From Rhizobium sp. ICMP 5592 (GTDB lineage Bacteria > Pseudomonadota > Alphaproteobacteria > Rhizobiales > Rhizobiaceae), in NCBI RefSeq assembly GCF_009498525.1, contig NZ_QSNT01000002.1:496001-560000 (forward strand): a stretch of 64,000 nucleotides of DNA. Reading direction: 5' to 3'. Positions 36,439 through 45,321 of the stretch are shown here, in pieces; the stretch's first letter is position 1; each line of letters begins with the position of its first letter. Both the position numbers and the translations under genes were made by a program. Under the pieces are notes generated by a model, which searched no databases, was not told the origin of the DNA, and worked only from the letters and a program-made list of their open reading frames with translations.

Positions 36439-37335
36439 CTATTCCAGCGGCATGCCGAACTCGCCGAGGATCCAGTTCTTGAAGGCGCGAATTCTCGGCG
36501 TGTGACGCCTGCTTTCTGGATAGGCAATCCAATAGTCTGAGCTATCGCTGCAAAGGATGTCGAAAGGCTGGATCAGCCGCCCGCCAGCGAGATCGTCGGC
36601 GTAGAATTCGGGGGTCAGGATCGCCACACCCTGTCCGGCGATGGCGGCGCTGGCTTCGAAGGATTGAGCGCCGAGCCGGCTTCTCGGCCTGCCTTGCAAG
36701 CCTGGATCGGGTACCCCGGCCGCCTGGAACCATTGCTCCCACCAAGGGTCGCCGGCGTCGACGATCCGCAGTTTGAGAAGATCGGCAGGTTCATGGACGC
36801 CGCCGATGCTGGCTGCCAGCTCCGGGCTGAGCATCGGCGTGAAGTTCACTTTCATCAACAGGTGGGCACGCAGGCCCGGCCATATCCCACGGCCACTGCG
36901 AATGGCGATATCGGCCGGGTCACGGGAGAAGTCGACGAGCTTGCCTGAGGTGGCAAGCCGGACGGCGACATTCGGATGCTGTAATTGAAACGAGCCGAGG
37001 TGCCGGGCAAGCCACTGCGACGCGAAGGTCGGCGTCGAATCGATGAGGAGCGTGGTCTCAGCGTCGCCGCTGACCGAAGCCATTGCCTCCTGCAGCAGGG
37101 CAAATGCCTCGCTTACCTTCGGCGCCAGTTGCTCTCCGGCCTCGGTCAACTCAATCTGCCTTGGTTTCCGAAGGAATAGCGGCTCGCCGATATTCCCCTC
37201 CAGAAGCTTGATCTGGTAGCTGACGGCCGTCTGCGTCATGCCCAGCTCCTCGCCGGCGCGGGTAAAGCTGCCGAGCCGGGCGGCGGCCTCGAAGACGCGG
37301 AGCGCGTTCAACGGAAACTGTTTCGACAGCTTCAT
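36439..37335 (-). CDS. LysR-type regulator, GcvA-like
   Basis: A 298-residue LysR protein. The N-terminal helix-turn-helix (FTRAGEELGMTQTAVSYQIKLL, residues 24-45 region) and ligand domain are typical of the GcvA/AmpR subgroup. It lies inside the purine cluster, between puuD and xdhC, which suggests control of purine genes, but LysR genes usually regulate a divergent neighbour, and the gene opposite is only a short DUF1127-like frame. Confidence 0.9.
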   Translation of the reverse strand: MKLSKQFPLNALRVFEAAARLGSFTRAGEELGMTQTAVSYQIKLLEGNIGEPLFLRKPRQIELTEAGEQLAPKVSEAFALLQEAMASVSGDAETTLLIDSTPTFASQWLARHLGSFQLQHPNVAVRLATSGKLVDFSRDPADIAIRSGRGIWPGLRAHLLMKVNFTPMLSPELAASIGGVHEPADLLKLRIVDAGDPWWEQWFQAAGVPDPGLQGRPRSRLGAQSFEASAAIAGQGVAILTPEFYADDLAGGRLIQPFDILCSDSSDYWIAYPESRRHTPRIRAFKNWILGEFGMPLE

Positions 37336-37437
37336 GGATAAGCTCTCTTTATGTATGCAGACGAATGTTCGATTGGAATTTCAGCATTTTCAGGAGCAAC
37401 CTGCAATCCACGTCATCGATTGTATTGAGGTGTTGTC

Positions 37438-37641
37438 ATGGATTGCCATGCTGTTGAGCAGGTGAATATCGTGAGGCCTTCCGTTTTGGCCCGCATGCTG
37501 GAGACTTTGGCGCAGGTCTTTCCTGGACGCACGGCGTCTTTGCCGCGTCTTGATCTCGACGAGATGCCCGAGCAGATCAAGCGCGACCTCGGGTTTCTCG
37601 ACGGGCGGGCGCCTCACTACGAAGATAGCCGAATGCGGTGA
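37438..37641 (+). CDS. small DUF1127-like protein
   Basis: A 67-residue basic protein. Its second half (LDEMPEQIKRDLGFLDGR) follows the DUF1127 pattern of short, Arg-rich regulatory proteins that are common in rhizobia. GAGG lies upstream of the ATG. It diverges from the LysR gene and overlaps the end of xdhC by 25 bases. A real gene is likely but not certain. Confidence 0.55.
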   Translation: MDCHAVEQVNIVRPSVLARMLETLAQVFPGRTASLPRLDLDEMPEQIKRDLGFLDGRAPHYEDSRMR

Positions 37642-38432
37642 GCCGCAAATGCCGTCAAAAGCTCGGCGGCTGTCATGGCGGCGATGACTTCCGGACGCTT
37701 GTCCTTCACGGCCCCGCCACCGATCGGCAGCGTCAGCCGGTCGAGCGAAGTCTTGTCGCCGCCCTCGCGGGCAAGCCAGTGTGCGAAGGTGGCGCGTTTG
37801 GTCGCCGAGCCGATCATGCCGACATAGGCGAGATCGGTGCGCGTGAGCGCCTGTTGGGCGATCAAGAAATCCAGTGCGTGGTCATGGGTCACGATGACGA
37901 CGGCCGCGCCCGTGGGAATATCCGCTATCAAGGCTTCCGGCATGGCAACGAGACGGGCGTTGATGTCGTCGGGAAGCTCGTCTAGCTCCTCCTGCCGCGT
38001 CTCAATCACCGTAGTAACAAGTGGAAGTGGTTTCAGCGCGATCGCCAGGGCGCGGCCGACATGGCCGGCACCGAAGAGATAGACCTCCGGCCAGTCGCCA
38101 CTCTCGTCCCGTAGCCGCCGTTTCAGCGAGTCGATCGTCTCCGGCGTCGCTGGCCGGCAGCGCAATTGCGTGCGGCCGCCGCAGCATTGGCCGATCTCGG
38201 GACCGAGCGGGATATCCATGAATTCGATGCCGCCTGTCCCCGCCAGCATCTCGCGGGCATTGCCGATCGCCAGATACTCGAACTGCCCGCCGCCGATGGT
38301 GCCCCAGATATGATCCGCCGAGACCAGCATGAAGGTGCCGGTCTCGCGCGGGGTGGAGCCTTGCGTGCCGGTGATTTCGATCAAGATGGCGCGTGGGTTT
38401 TGGGAGAGGAAGGTTTCGAGGGGGAGGGTCAT
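37617..38432 (-). CDS. xdhC: xanthine dehydrogenase accessory protein XdhC
   Basis: A 271-residue maturation factor that loads sulfurated molybdenum cofactor into XdhB. The CoxI-like N-terminus (ITGTQGSTPRETGTFMLV), cysteines in QCCGGR and the Rossmann-like C-terminal part (LFGAGHVGRAL, VIVTHDHALD) are present. The ATG at 38432 (MTLPLETFL) is preferred to 38453. It is separated from xdhB by a repeat-containing 295-base gap, so it may have its own promoter or read through. Confidence 0.92.
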   Translation of the reverse strand: MTLPLETFLSQNPRAILIEITGTQGSTPRETGTFMLVSADHIWGTIGGGQFEYLAIGNAREMLAGTGGIEFMDIPLGPEIGQCCGGRTQLRCRPATPETIDSLKRRLRDESGDWPEVYLFGAGHVGRALAIALKPLPLVTTVIETRQEELDELPDDINARLVAMPEALIADIPTGAAVVIVTHDHALDFLIAQQALTRTDLAYVGMIGSATKRATFAHWLAREGGDKTSLDRLTLPIGGGAVKDKRPEVIAAMTAAELLTAFAAHRIRLSS

Positions 38433-38467
38433 GAGTTGAGACCCTTGGAGCACGCGGATGGTGCGTA

Positions 38468-38653
38468 CCCCCCTCTGTCACTATCGTGACATCTCCCCCA
38501 CAAGGGGGGAGATCGTTGGGAGTTTGCCGCGTCGCCGGCAAAAACAATAAACTCAGCTTCAGCAGGTTCGTTTTTAGCTTGAGGTGAGAGAGTGCTGCGA
38601 GTTGCCAATCTCCCCCCTTGTGGGGGAGATGCCCCAAAGGGGCAGAGGGGGGC
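38468..38653. repeat. RIME-like intergenic element, two inverted arms
   Basis: The 295-base xdhC-xdhB gap has no gene. It holds two inverted copies of a short rhizobial palindrome: CCCCCCTCTG...ATCTCCCCCACAAGGGG (38468-38514) and its reverse complement version at 38606-38653. Each arm is itself a palindrome around ATCTCCCCC. This is the look of Rhizobium-specific intergenic mosaic elements, widely dispersed in these genomes. On RNA the arms could fold into one large stem. Confidence 0.75.
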
Positions 38654-38727
38654 CGTTCGGCGCGTAGAAACGAACACCCTGAGCGCAAGCGAAGGGTATC
38701 CTTTACTGCGCGGCCTCTCCCCAACCA

Positions 38728-41064
38728 TCACATCCCCTTCAGCCGCTCGACCGCCATCAGCACCCGTTCCGGCGTCGCCGGCGCGTCCAGCCTTGGGCAG
38801 ACGCGGTAGTCGGCCACGCTGGCGACGGCCATGGACAGGGCTTCAAGAACGGAAATAGCCAGCATGAAGGGGGGTTCGCCGACGGCCTTGGAACGGCCGA
38901 TGGTGGCTTCGGCATTTTCGGACCATTCGGCGAGGCGGACGTTGAAGATCTTCGGCCGGTCGGAGGCGAGCGGGATCTTGTAGGTGGAGGGCGCGTAGGT
39001 TCGCAGCCGGCCCTTGGCATCCCACCAAAGTTCCTCGGTGGTCAGCCAACCCATGCCCTGCACATAGGCGCCTTCGACCTGGCCGATATCGATTGCCGGG
39101 TTCAGCGAGCGACCGACATCGTGGAGGATATCGGTGCGGTCGATCAGATATTCGCCGGTCAGCGTATCGATCGAGACTTCGGAAACCGAGGCGCCGTAGG
39201 AGAAATAATAGAACGGCGTGCCTCGGCCGGCCTTGCGGTCCCAATGGATTTTCGGGGTTTTGTAGAAGCCGGCGGCGGAAAGCTGCACACGGCCGAAATA
39301 GGCCTGCTTGATGAAATCCGGGAAGGGAATCTCGCTGTCGCCGACACGCACGCGGTTCGGCAGGAACTGAATCTCTTCGGCGCCGACGCCCCATTTTTCC
39401 ACGGCAAAGGCGACGAGCCGTTCCTTGATTTGCCGGGCGGCATCGAAGGCGGCCATGCCGTTCAGGTCCGAGCCGGAGGAGGCGGCGGTCGCGGAGGTGT
39501 TCGGTACCTTGCCGGTCGTCGTGGCGGTGATCTTCACCCGGTCGATATCGACCTGGAAACTATCGGCCAGGACCTGCGCCACCTTGGTATAGAGGCCTTG
39601 GCCCATCTCGGTGCCACCGTGGTTCAGGTGGATCGAGCCGTCCTGATAGACATGCACCAGCGCGCCGGCCTGATTGAAGGCGGTCATGGTGAAGGAGATG
39701 CCGAATTTCACCGGCGTCAGCGCGATGCCCTTGCGGATGAAGCGGCTGGAGCGGTTGAACTCGATGATGGCGTTGCGCCGGGCCTGATAATCGGAGGATT
39801 CTTCCAGCTCATCGACGATGCGGTGGATGATATTGTCCTCCACCTCCTGATGATAGGGCGTCAGCGTCCGGCCGGAGCCGGGCTGGCCATAGAAATTCGC
39901 GCGGCGGATCTCCAGCGGGTCCTTGCCGAGCGCGTAAGCGATCTCCTCGATGAAGCGCTCGCCGCCGACCATGCCCTGCGGCCCGCCAAAGCCGCGGAAG
40001 GCAGTGTTGGAGACGGTGTGCGTCTTCAGCGGTTTCGATGTCAGATGCACATGCGGATAGAAATAGCTGGAATCCGCATGGAACAGCGCACGGTCGGTGA
40101 CCGGGCCGGAGAGATCGGAGGAGAAGCCGCAGCGGGCGGCATAGGTCGCGTCGACCGCATGGATGCGGCCCTCATCGTCGAAGCCGATTTCATAGTCGAC
40201 CAGGAAGTCGTGACGCTTGCCGGTGGCGGCCATGTCCTCGTCGCGGTCGGGACGGAATTTGACGGCGCGGCCGAGCTTCTTGGCGGCGACGGCGGCGAGC
40301 GCCGCGAACTGGTTGCCCTGTGTTTCCTTGCCGCCGAAGCCGCCGCCCATACGACGGACATTGACGGTGACAGCATTGGACGGAATGTTCAGCACATGGC
40401 CGACGATGTGCTGGATCTCGCTCGGATGCTGGGTGGAGGACCAGACGGTCACTTCGTCATCTTCGCCGGGGATCGCCATGGCGATATGGCTTTCGAGATA
40501 GAAATGCTCCTGGCCACCGATACGCATCTGCGCCTTTATCCGGTTTTTGGCATTGGCCATCTCGGTTTCCGGCTCGCCGCGCTTCAGCGTCATCGGTTCG
40601 TAGACAAGCGGCGCGCCATTGGCGAGCGCACCGTCGATGTCGCTCCAATGCGGCAGGTCGCGATAATCGATCTTGGCAAGGCGTGCGGCCCGACGTGCGG
40701 CATCGCGTGTTTCAGCGATGACGGCAAAGATCGGCTGGCCGTGGAACTCGACCTTGGTCTCGGCAAGCAGCGGCTCGTCATGCATGCCGTTCGAACTGGT
40801 GTCGTTGACGCCAGGAATATCCTTGCCGGTGAACACCCAGACGACGCCCGGATAGGCTTTGACGGCGGAAAGATCGATGCCGGCGATGTCGGCATGGGCG
40901 CGGTCGGAGAGGCCAAGCGCGCCATGTAGCAGGCCGGAGGGTTCGGGCAGATCGTCGATATAGTCGGCGGCGCCGGTCACATGCTTGTGCGCGGAGTCAT
41001 GCTTCTGCGACCCATGCATCGAGCCGTTGATGACCTTGCGTTCCTCGAAAGTGGATTTGTCCAT
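38728..41064 (-). CDS. xdhB: xanthine dehydrogenase molybdenum subunit XdhB
   Basis: A 778-residue catalytic subunit with the molybdopterin-binding domains. Motifs include VRRMGGGFGGKETQ (about residues 235-248), FRGFGGPQGM and a glutamate near the C-terminus (KAVGEPPFMLA) that acts as active-site base. It oxidises hypoxanthine and xanthine to urate together with XdhA. It starts two bases after the xdhA stop. XdhC for cofactor insertion is downstream. Confidence 0.95.
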   Translation of the reverse strand: MDKSTFEERKVINGSMHGSQKHDSAHKHVTGAADYIDDLPEPSGLLHGALGLSDRAHADIAGIDLSAVKAYPGVVWVFTGKDIPGVNDTSSNGMHDEPLLAETKVEFHGQPIFAVIAETRDAARRAARLAKIDYRDLPHWSDIDGALANGAPLVYEPMTLKRGEPETEMANAKNRIKAQMRIGGQEHFYLESHIAMAIPGEDDEVTVWSSTQHPSEIQHIVGHVLNIPSNAVTVNVRRMGGGFGGKETQGNQFAALAAVAAKKLGRAVKFRPDRDEDMAATGKRHDFLVDYEIGFDDEGRIHAVDATYAARCGFSSDLSGPVTDRALFHADSSYFYPHVHLTSKPLKTHTVSNTAFRGFGGPQGMVGGERFIEEIAYALGKDPLEIRRANFYGQPGSGRTLTPYHQEVEDNIIHRIVDELEESSDYQARRNAIIEFNRSSRFIRKGIALTPVKFGISFTMTAFNQAGALVHVYQDGSIHLNHGGTEMGQGLYTKVAQVLADSFQVDIDRVKITATTTGKVPNTSATAASSGSDLNGMAAFDAARQIKERLVAFAVEKWGVGAEEIQFLPNRVRVGDSEIPFPDFIKQAYFGRVQLSAAGFYKTPKIHWDRKAGRGTPFYYFSYGASVSEVSIDTLTGEYLIDRTDILHDVGRSLNPAIDIGQVEGAYVQGMGWLTTEELWWDAKGRLRTYAPSTYKIPLASDRPKIFNVRLAEWSENAEATIGRSKAVGEPPFMLAISVLEALSMAVASVADYRVCPRLDAPATPERVLMAVERLKGM

Positions 41065-41066
41065 GG

Positions 41067-42539
41067 TTACACCTCCACCGTCGCAAAACGCTTCAATTCC
41101 TGCGGCGCGCCTGCCGTTTCGAGATAGAAGCGGATCAGCAGGTTCTTGGCGGTCAGTTGCCGGTATTCGGCAGTCGCGCGCCAGTCGGTGAGCGGCGTGT
41201 AGTCAGCGTCGAAGGCGGAGCGCGCGGCGGTCACCGTCGCCTCCGTCCAGGGTTTGCCGATCAGTTCTGCCTCGACCGTGCGGGCGCGCTTCGGCGTGCC
41301 GGCCATGCCGCCGAAGGCGATGCGGATATCGGCGACATCACCGGCCTGGTCCAGTGCCAGATGGAAGGCGCCGCAGAGCGCCGAAATATCCTCATCGCGG
41401 CGCTTGGAAATCTTGTAGACGGCGAAATGGATGCCTTCTGCCGGGTAGGGCACGAAGATGCCTTCGACTAATTCGCCGGGATTGCGGTCCTGCTTGCCGT
41501 AGTCGATGAAGAAATCTTCCAGAGGCAATGTACGGCTGCCGGCAACCGAACGGAGCTTGACGCTCGCGCCGAGCGCGATCAGCGGCGGCGGCGTGTCGCC
41601 GATCGGTGACCCGTTGGCGATATTGCCGCCGATCGTGCCCATGTTGCGCACCTGCTCGCCGCCGATGCGGTTGATCAGGCTCGCGAACGCCGGGATCTTT
41701 TCGGCGATGGCTGCAAAGGCGCGGCTGTAGGTGACGCCGGCGCCGATGGTCAGGCCGGTGTCGCCTACGGTGATCGTCTGCAGGTCGGTCAGGTGATTGA
41801 TGAAGACGACCGGGTCGAGTTTGCGCATCTGCTTGGTGACCCAGAGACCGACATCGGTCGAGCCGGCGACGACGGTCGCCTTCGGCTCGTCGGCGAGCAC
41901 TTGCGCAAGCGCCGAAACCGAGCCCGGCACGATCAGGCGATCTCCGTCGGAAGAGGTCAAGCTGATGGTATCGCCGCCCTGCATGGCCCAGAGGCGGGCG
42001 ACGATGTCGGATCGGGTCTTTTCCAGCGGATCGAAGAGCGCGCTCGGGCGCTTCTGGCTCACCTGCTCGGCGGCTTTGACGATCGGCTCGTAGCCGGTGC
42101 AACGACAGAGATTGCCCTGCAGGCTCTTTTCGATCTGCTCCCGGCTTGGTTTTTCGGTCGACAGCCACAGGCCGTAGAGCGACATGACGAAGCCCGGCGT
42201 GCAGAAGCCGCATTGCGAGCCATGACAGTCGACCATGGCCTGCTGTACCGGATGCAGCGTGCCGTCTCTGGCCGCCAGATGCTCGACGGTGACGACGTGG
42301 GTGGCATGGAGGGAGCCGACGAAACGGATGCAGGCATTGACCGACTCATAGTGAAGCCCGCCGTCGATGAGCCGGCCGACCAGAACCGTGCAGGCGCCGC
42401 AATCGCCCTCCGCGCATCCCTCCTTCGTGCCCGTCAGATGCCGGTTGAGACGCAGGAAATCGAGGAGCGTCTCGGTCGGGCGCAGGCTGGAAAGTGAGAT
42501 ATCCTCGCCGTTGAGGATAAAGCGGATGCTGTCGTTCAT
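41067..42539 (-). CDS. xdhA: xanthine dehydrogenase small subunit XdhA (2Fe-2S, FAD)
   Basis: A 490-residue subunit with two [2Fe-2S] domains (Cys in GCAEGDCGACTV and CGFCTPGFV, CRCTGYEP) followed by an FAD domain (GGNIANGSPIGDTPP). It passes electrons from XdhB to NAD. The ATG at 42539 (MNDSIRF) is preferred to the open frame at 42587. It is preceded by bdhA on the same strand, matching the bdhA-xdhA2-xdhB2 operon known from Sinorhizobium meliloti. Confidence 0.95.
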   Translation of the reverse strand: MNDSIRFILNGEDISLSSLRPTETLLDFLRLNRHLTGTKEGCAEGDCGACTVLVGRLIDGGLHYESVNACIRFVGSLHATHVVTVEHLAARDGTLHPVQQAMVDCHGSQCGFCTPGFVMSLYGLWLSTEKPSREQIEKSLQGNLCRCTGYEPIVKAAEQVSQKRPSALFDPLEKTRSDIVARLWAMQGGDTISLTSSDGDRLIVPGSVSALAQVLADEPKATVVAGSTDVGLWVTKQMRKLDPVVFINHLTDLQTITVGDTGLTIGAGVTYSRAFAAIAEKIPAFASLINRIGGEQVRNMGTIGGNIANGSPIGDTPPPLIALGASVKLRSVAGSRTLPLEDFFIDYGKQDRNPGELVEGIFVPYPAEGIHFAVYKISKRRDEDISALCGAFHLALDQAGDVADIRIAFGGMAGTPKRARTVEAELIGKPWTEATVTAARSAFDADYTPLTDWRATAEYRQLTAKNLLIRFYLETAGAPQELKRFATVEV

Positions 42540-42607
42540 GTCGTTCCCGATTATTGTGTTTTTCAAGGCCGGATACGCGCAACGCACCCGGCCCTAACCG
42601 TCTATCG

Positions 42608-43384
42608 TTATTCCGCGGTCCAGCCACCGTCAATCGAGACGTGTGTGCCGGTGATCTGGCGCGCGTCGTCACTGGCAAGGTAGAGCGACAATGCGCCGAT
42701 CTCTTCGGCCTTGACGAATTCATGCGTCGGCTGCGCCTTGAGGATCACCTCGTTCTTGACCTGCTCCTCGGTCATCCCGCGTGCCTTGGCCGTATCCGGG
42801 ATCTGCTTTTCGACGAGCGGGGTCAGGACGTAGCCCGGGCAAATGGCGTTGGCCGTGACACCGAATTCGGCAAGCTCGAGCGCCACCGTCTTGGTCAGGC
42901 CCAATATACCATGTTTTGCCGCGACATAGGCGGATTTGAACGGGGAGGCGACGAGGGCGTGGGCCGACGCGATGTTGATGATGCGACCGTATTTCTTCGC
43001 CTTCATCAGCGGCACGGCCGCGCGAATGGTGTGGAACGAGCTCGACAGGTTGATGGCGATGATCTGGTCCCATTTTTCGATCGGGAAATCCTCGATCTTT
43101 TCGACATGCTGGATGCCGGCATTGTTGACGAGCACGTCGACGCTGCCGAAAGTCGAATTGGCGGTCGCGATAAGGTCGGCGATCTCGGCGGGCTTGGTCA
43201 TGTCGGCCGGGTGGTAGATCACTTTGCCGCCGCCGGACGCTTCGAGCGTGTTTCTGATGGCATCGATCTCTTCCGGCTTGCCGAAACCATTGATGACGAT
43301 GTTTTCACCCTTCGCGGCGAAGGTGGTCGCGATGGCGAGGCCGATACCGCTTGTAGAACCGGTGACAACGACTGTTCTTGCCAT
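42608..43384 (-). CDS. bdhA: D-3-hydroxybutyrate dehydrogenase BdhA
   Basis: A 258-residue short-chain dehydrogenase oxidising 3-hydroxybutyrate (from poly-hydroxybutyrate) to acetoacetate. The NAD loop TGSTSGIG, NNAG (NAGIQHVE), catalytic Ser/Tyr/Lys (SAHALV, YVAAK) and C-terminal DGGWTAE match. It is first in the operon with xdhA and xdhB, a gene order established in S. meliloti. It diverges from glpK across 235 bases. Confidence 0.94.
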   Translation of the reverse strand: MARTVVVTGSTSGIGLAIATTFAAKGENIVINGFGKPEEIDAIRNTLEASGGGKVIYHPADMTKPAEIADLIATANSTFGSVDVLVNNAGIQHVEKIEDFPIEKWDQIIAINLSSSFHTIRAAVPLMKAKKYGRIINIASAHALVASPFKSAYVAAKHGILGLTKTVALELAEFGVTANAICPGYVLTPLVEKQIPDTAKARGMTEEQVKNEVILKAQPTHEFVKAEEIGALSLYLASDDARQITGTHVSIDGGWTAE

Positions 43385-43543
43385 GATCTTCTCCTTGGAC
43401 GGCGCGGCGTGTTGTTGCAGCGCAATAGCGGTCTGAGGTTAGTCCCAAACCGGCGAATATGGCAATCGCACCGCTGCAAGACTCTTTTGCGACAGCATGC
43501 TTCATATATTCGCGAGCTGGAACAAGGCGTTTTCGACAAAAAT

Positions 43544-43576
43544 TTCGTTTTGCTTTCTTTTCACATTCGTTTTGCT
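43544..43576 (+). promoter_or_regulatory. tandem TTCGTTTTGCT repeats before glpK
   Basis: The 11-mer TTCGTTTTGCT occurs at 43544-43554 and again at 43566-43576, exactly 22 bases (two helical turns) apart, ending 43 bases before the glpK ATG. TTTCG-rich direct repeats are typical of DeoR-family sites, so a glycerol repressor (GlpR) is a fair guess; none is encoded in this window. Confidence 0.5.
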
Positions 43577-43619
43577 GTCGTATCTGTTGCTTTAAAGACA
43601 GAACTATCGGGAGGAATGC

Positions 43620-45116
43620 ATGGGCGGCTATGTCTTGGCGATCGATCAGGGAACGACCTCGACACGGGCGATCGTTTTCGACGGCAATATGAAAGTTGCC
43701 GGCGTCGGGCAGAAGGAGTTCACGCAGCATTACCCGAAACCCGGCTGGGTCGAGCATGATCCGGAGGAAATCTGGGCATCCGTGCTGTTCACCGTCGGCA
43801 AGGCCATCACGGCGGCTGGCATCACGGCAAAGGATATCGCAGCTCTCGGCATCACCAATCAGCGTGAAACCGTTGTCGTCTGGGACCGCGAGACCGGCAA
43901 GCCAATCCACAATGCCATCGTCTGGCAGGACCGCCGCACCGCGAGCTATTGCGACAAGCTGAAGCGGCAGGATCTGGAGAAGCTCTTTACCCGCCGCACC
44001 GGGCTACTGCTGGATCCTTATTTCTCCGGCACCAAGCTTTCCTGGATGCTGGCCAATGTGAAGGGCGCTCGTGCCCGCGCCGCCAAGGGCGAGCTGTGCT
44101 TCGGCACGATCGACACCTTCCTGATCTGGCGGCTGACAGGCGGCAAGAGCTTCGTCACCGATGCGACCAATGCCTCGCGGACGCTGATGTACAATATCGC
44201 CAGCAACGAGTGGGACGAGGATCTGCTTGAGATCCTGCGCGTGCCCGCCGCCATGCTGCCGGAAGTCAAGGACTGCGCCGCCGATTTCGGCGTCACCGAT
44301 GCCTCGCTTTTCGGTGCCGCCATTCCCATCCTCGGCGTTGCCGGCGATCAGCAGGCGGCAACCATCGGCCAGGCCTGCTTCGAGCGCGGCATGATGAAAT
44401 CCACCTACGGTACCGGCTGCTTCGCGCTGCTCAACACCGGCACGGATATCGTGCGCTCGAAAAACCGGCTGCTGACCACCATCGCCTACCGGCTGGATGG
44501 GGAGACGACCTATGCGCTGGAGGGCTCGATCTTCATTGCCGGGGCAGCCGTGCAATGGCTGCGTGACGGGCTGAAGGCGATCAAGAGCGCCGCCGATTCC
44601 GGCGCGCTGGCGGAAAAGGCCGACCCGTTGCAGGAGGTTTACCTGGTTCCGGCCTTCACGGGCCTTGGTGCTCCGCATTGGGATCCGGATGCACGCGGCG
44701 CCATCTTCGGGCTGACGCGCAATACCGGCCCGGAAGAGATCGTCCGCGCCGCGCTGGAAGCCGTCTGCTACCAGTCGCGCGACCTGCTGGACGCCATGCA
44801 TAAGGATTGGCGCAACGGCAATGGCAAGGAGACGGTGCTGCGTGTCGATGGTGGCATGGTCGCCTCCGACTGGACGATGCAGCGGCTTGCAGACCTGCTC
44901 GACGCTCCCGTCGATCGCCCCACCATCCTGGAAACCACGGCACTCGGCGCCGCCTGGCTTGCCGGCAGCCGCGCCGGCGTCTGGCCGGACCGCGAGGGTT
45001 TCGCCAAGGCATGGGCGCGCAACAGACGATTCGAGCCTGCGATGGATGAGAAAACGCGGAGCGGCAAGCTCAAGGGTTGGAAAGATGCGGTGCGGCGGAC
45101 CTTGAGCGCGGGATAA
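43620..45116 (+). CDS. glpK: glycerol kinase GlpK
   Basis: A 498-residue FGGY kinase phosphorylating glycerol to sn-glycerol 3-phosphate. The N-terminal phosphate loop [13 protein letters not shown] (residues 7-19), the substrate segment QERETVV-like [10 protein letters not shown], family [11 protein letters not shown] and the C-terminal [10 protein letters not shown] are intact. GGGAGG precedes the ATG. It has its own terminator, and no glpF or glpD is adjacent. Confidence 0.95.
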   Translation: MGGYVLAIDQGTTSTRAIVFDGNMKVAGVGQKEFTQHYPKPGWVEHDPEEIWASVLFTVGKAITAAGITAKDIAALGITNQRETVVVWDRETGKPIHNAIVWQDRRTASYCDKLKRQDLEKLFTRRTGLLLDPYFSGTKLSWMLANVKGARARAAKGELCFGTIDTFLIWRLTGGKSFVTDATNASRTLMYNIASNEWDEDLLEILRVPAAMLPEVKDCAADFGVTDASLFGAAIPILGVAGDQQAATIGQACFERGMMKSTYGTGCFALLNTGTDIVRSKNRLLTTIAYRLDGETTYALEGSIFIAGAAVQWLRDGLKAIKSAADSGALAEKADPLQEVYLVPAFTGLGAPHWDPDARGAIFGLTRNTGPEEIVRAALEAVCYQSRDLLDAMHKDWRNGNGKETVLRVDGGMVASDWTMQRLADLLDAPVDRPTILETTALGAAWLAGSRAGVWPDREGFAKAWARNRRFEPAMDEKTRSGKLKGWKDAVRRTLSAG

Positions 45117-45235
45117 CAGCCACCGGATGTGGGATAAAAACTACTGAATTATGTGCATCTCACCGAAAATTTGATCGTGTAAGATTTCTTTATTTTCCTA
45201 ATGCAACTCGAGGCGGCAATAGTCGATGCTACGAG

Positions 45236-45270
45236 CGACCCGGCAGCATTTTGCTGCTGAGGTCGTTTTT
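45236..45270 (+). terminator. glpK terminator
   Basis: Outer stem CGACC (45236-45240)/GGTCG (45261-45265) and inner stem GCAGCA/TGCTGC with a 3-base loop, followed by TTTTT. It lies in the 205-base gap after glpK and ends 51 bases before the next gene. Confidence 0.75.
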
Positions 45271-45321
45271 GTGGATTAGACTATTTTTGATGAACGCCTT
45301 CGGGGGGTCTTAGGGCGAGGC

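Noticed and set aside
38468..38653. Possible CRISPR-like repeats in the xdhC-xdhB gap
   Set aside because: Only two inverted copies with no regular spacers; they match rhizobial intergenic palindromes.
39121..40929. Open forward frame of about 600 codons across xdhB
   Set aside because: xdhB on the other strand carries all molybdenum-subunit motifs; the forward frame has none.
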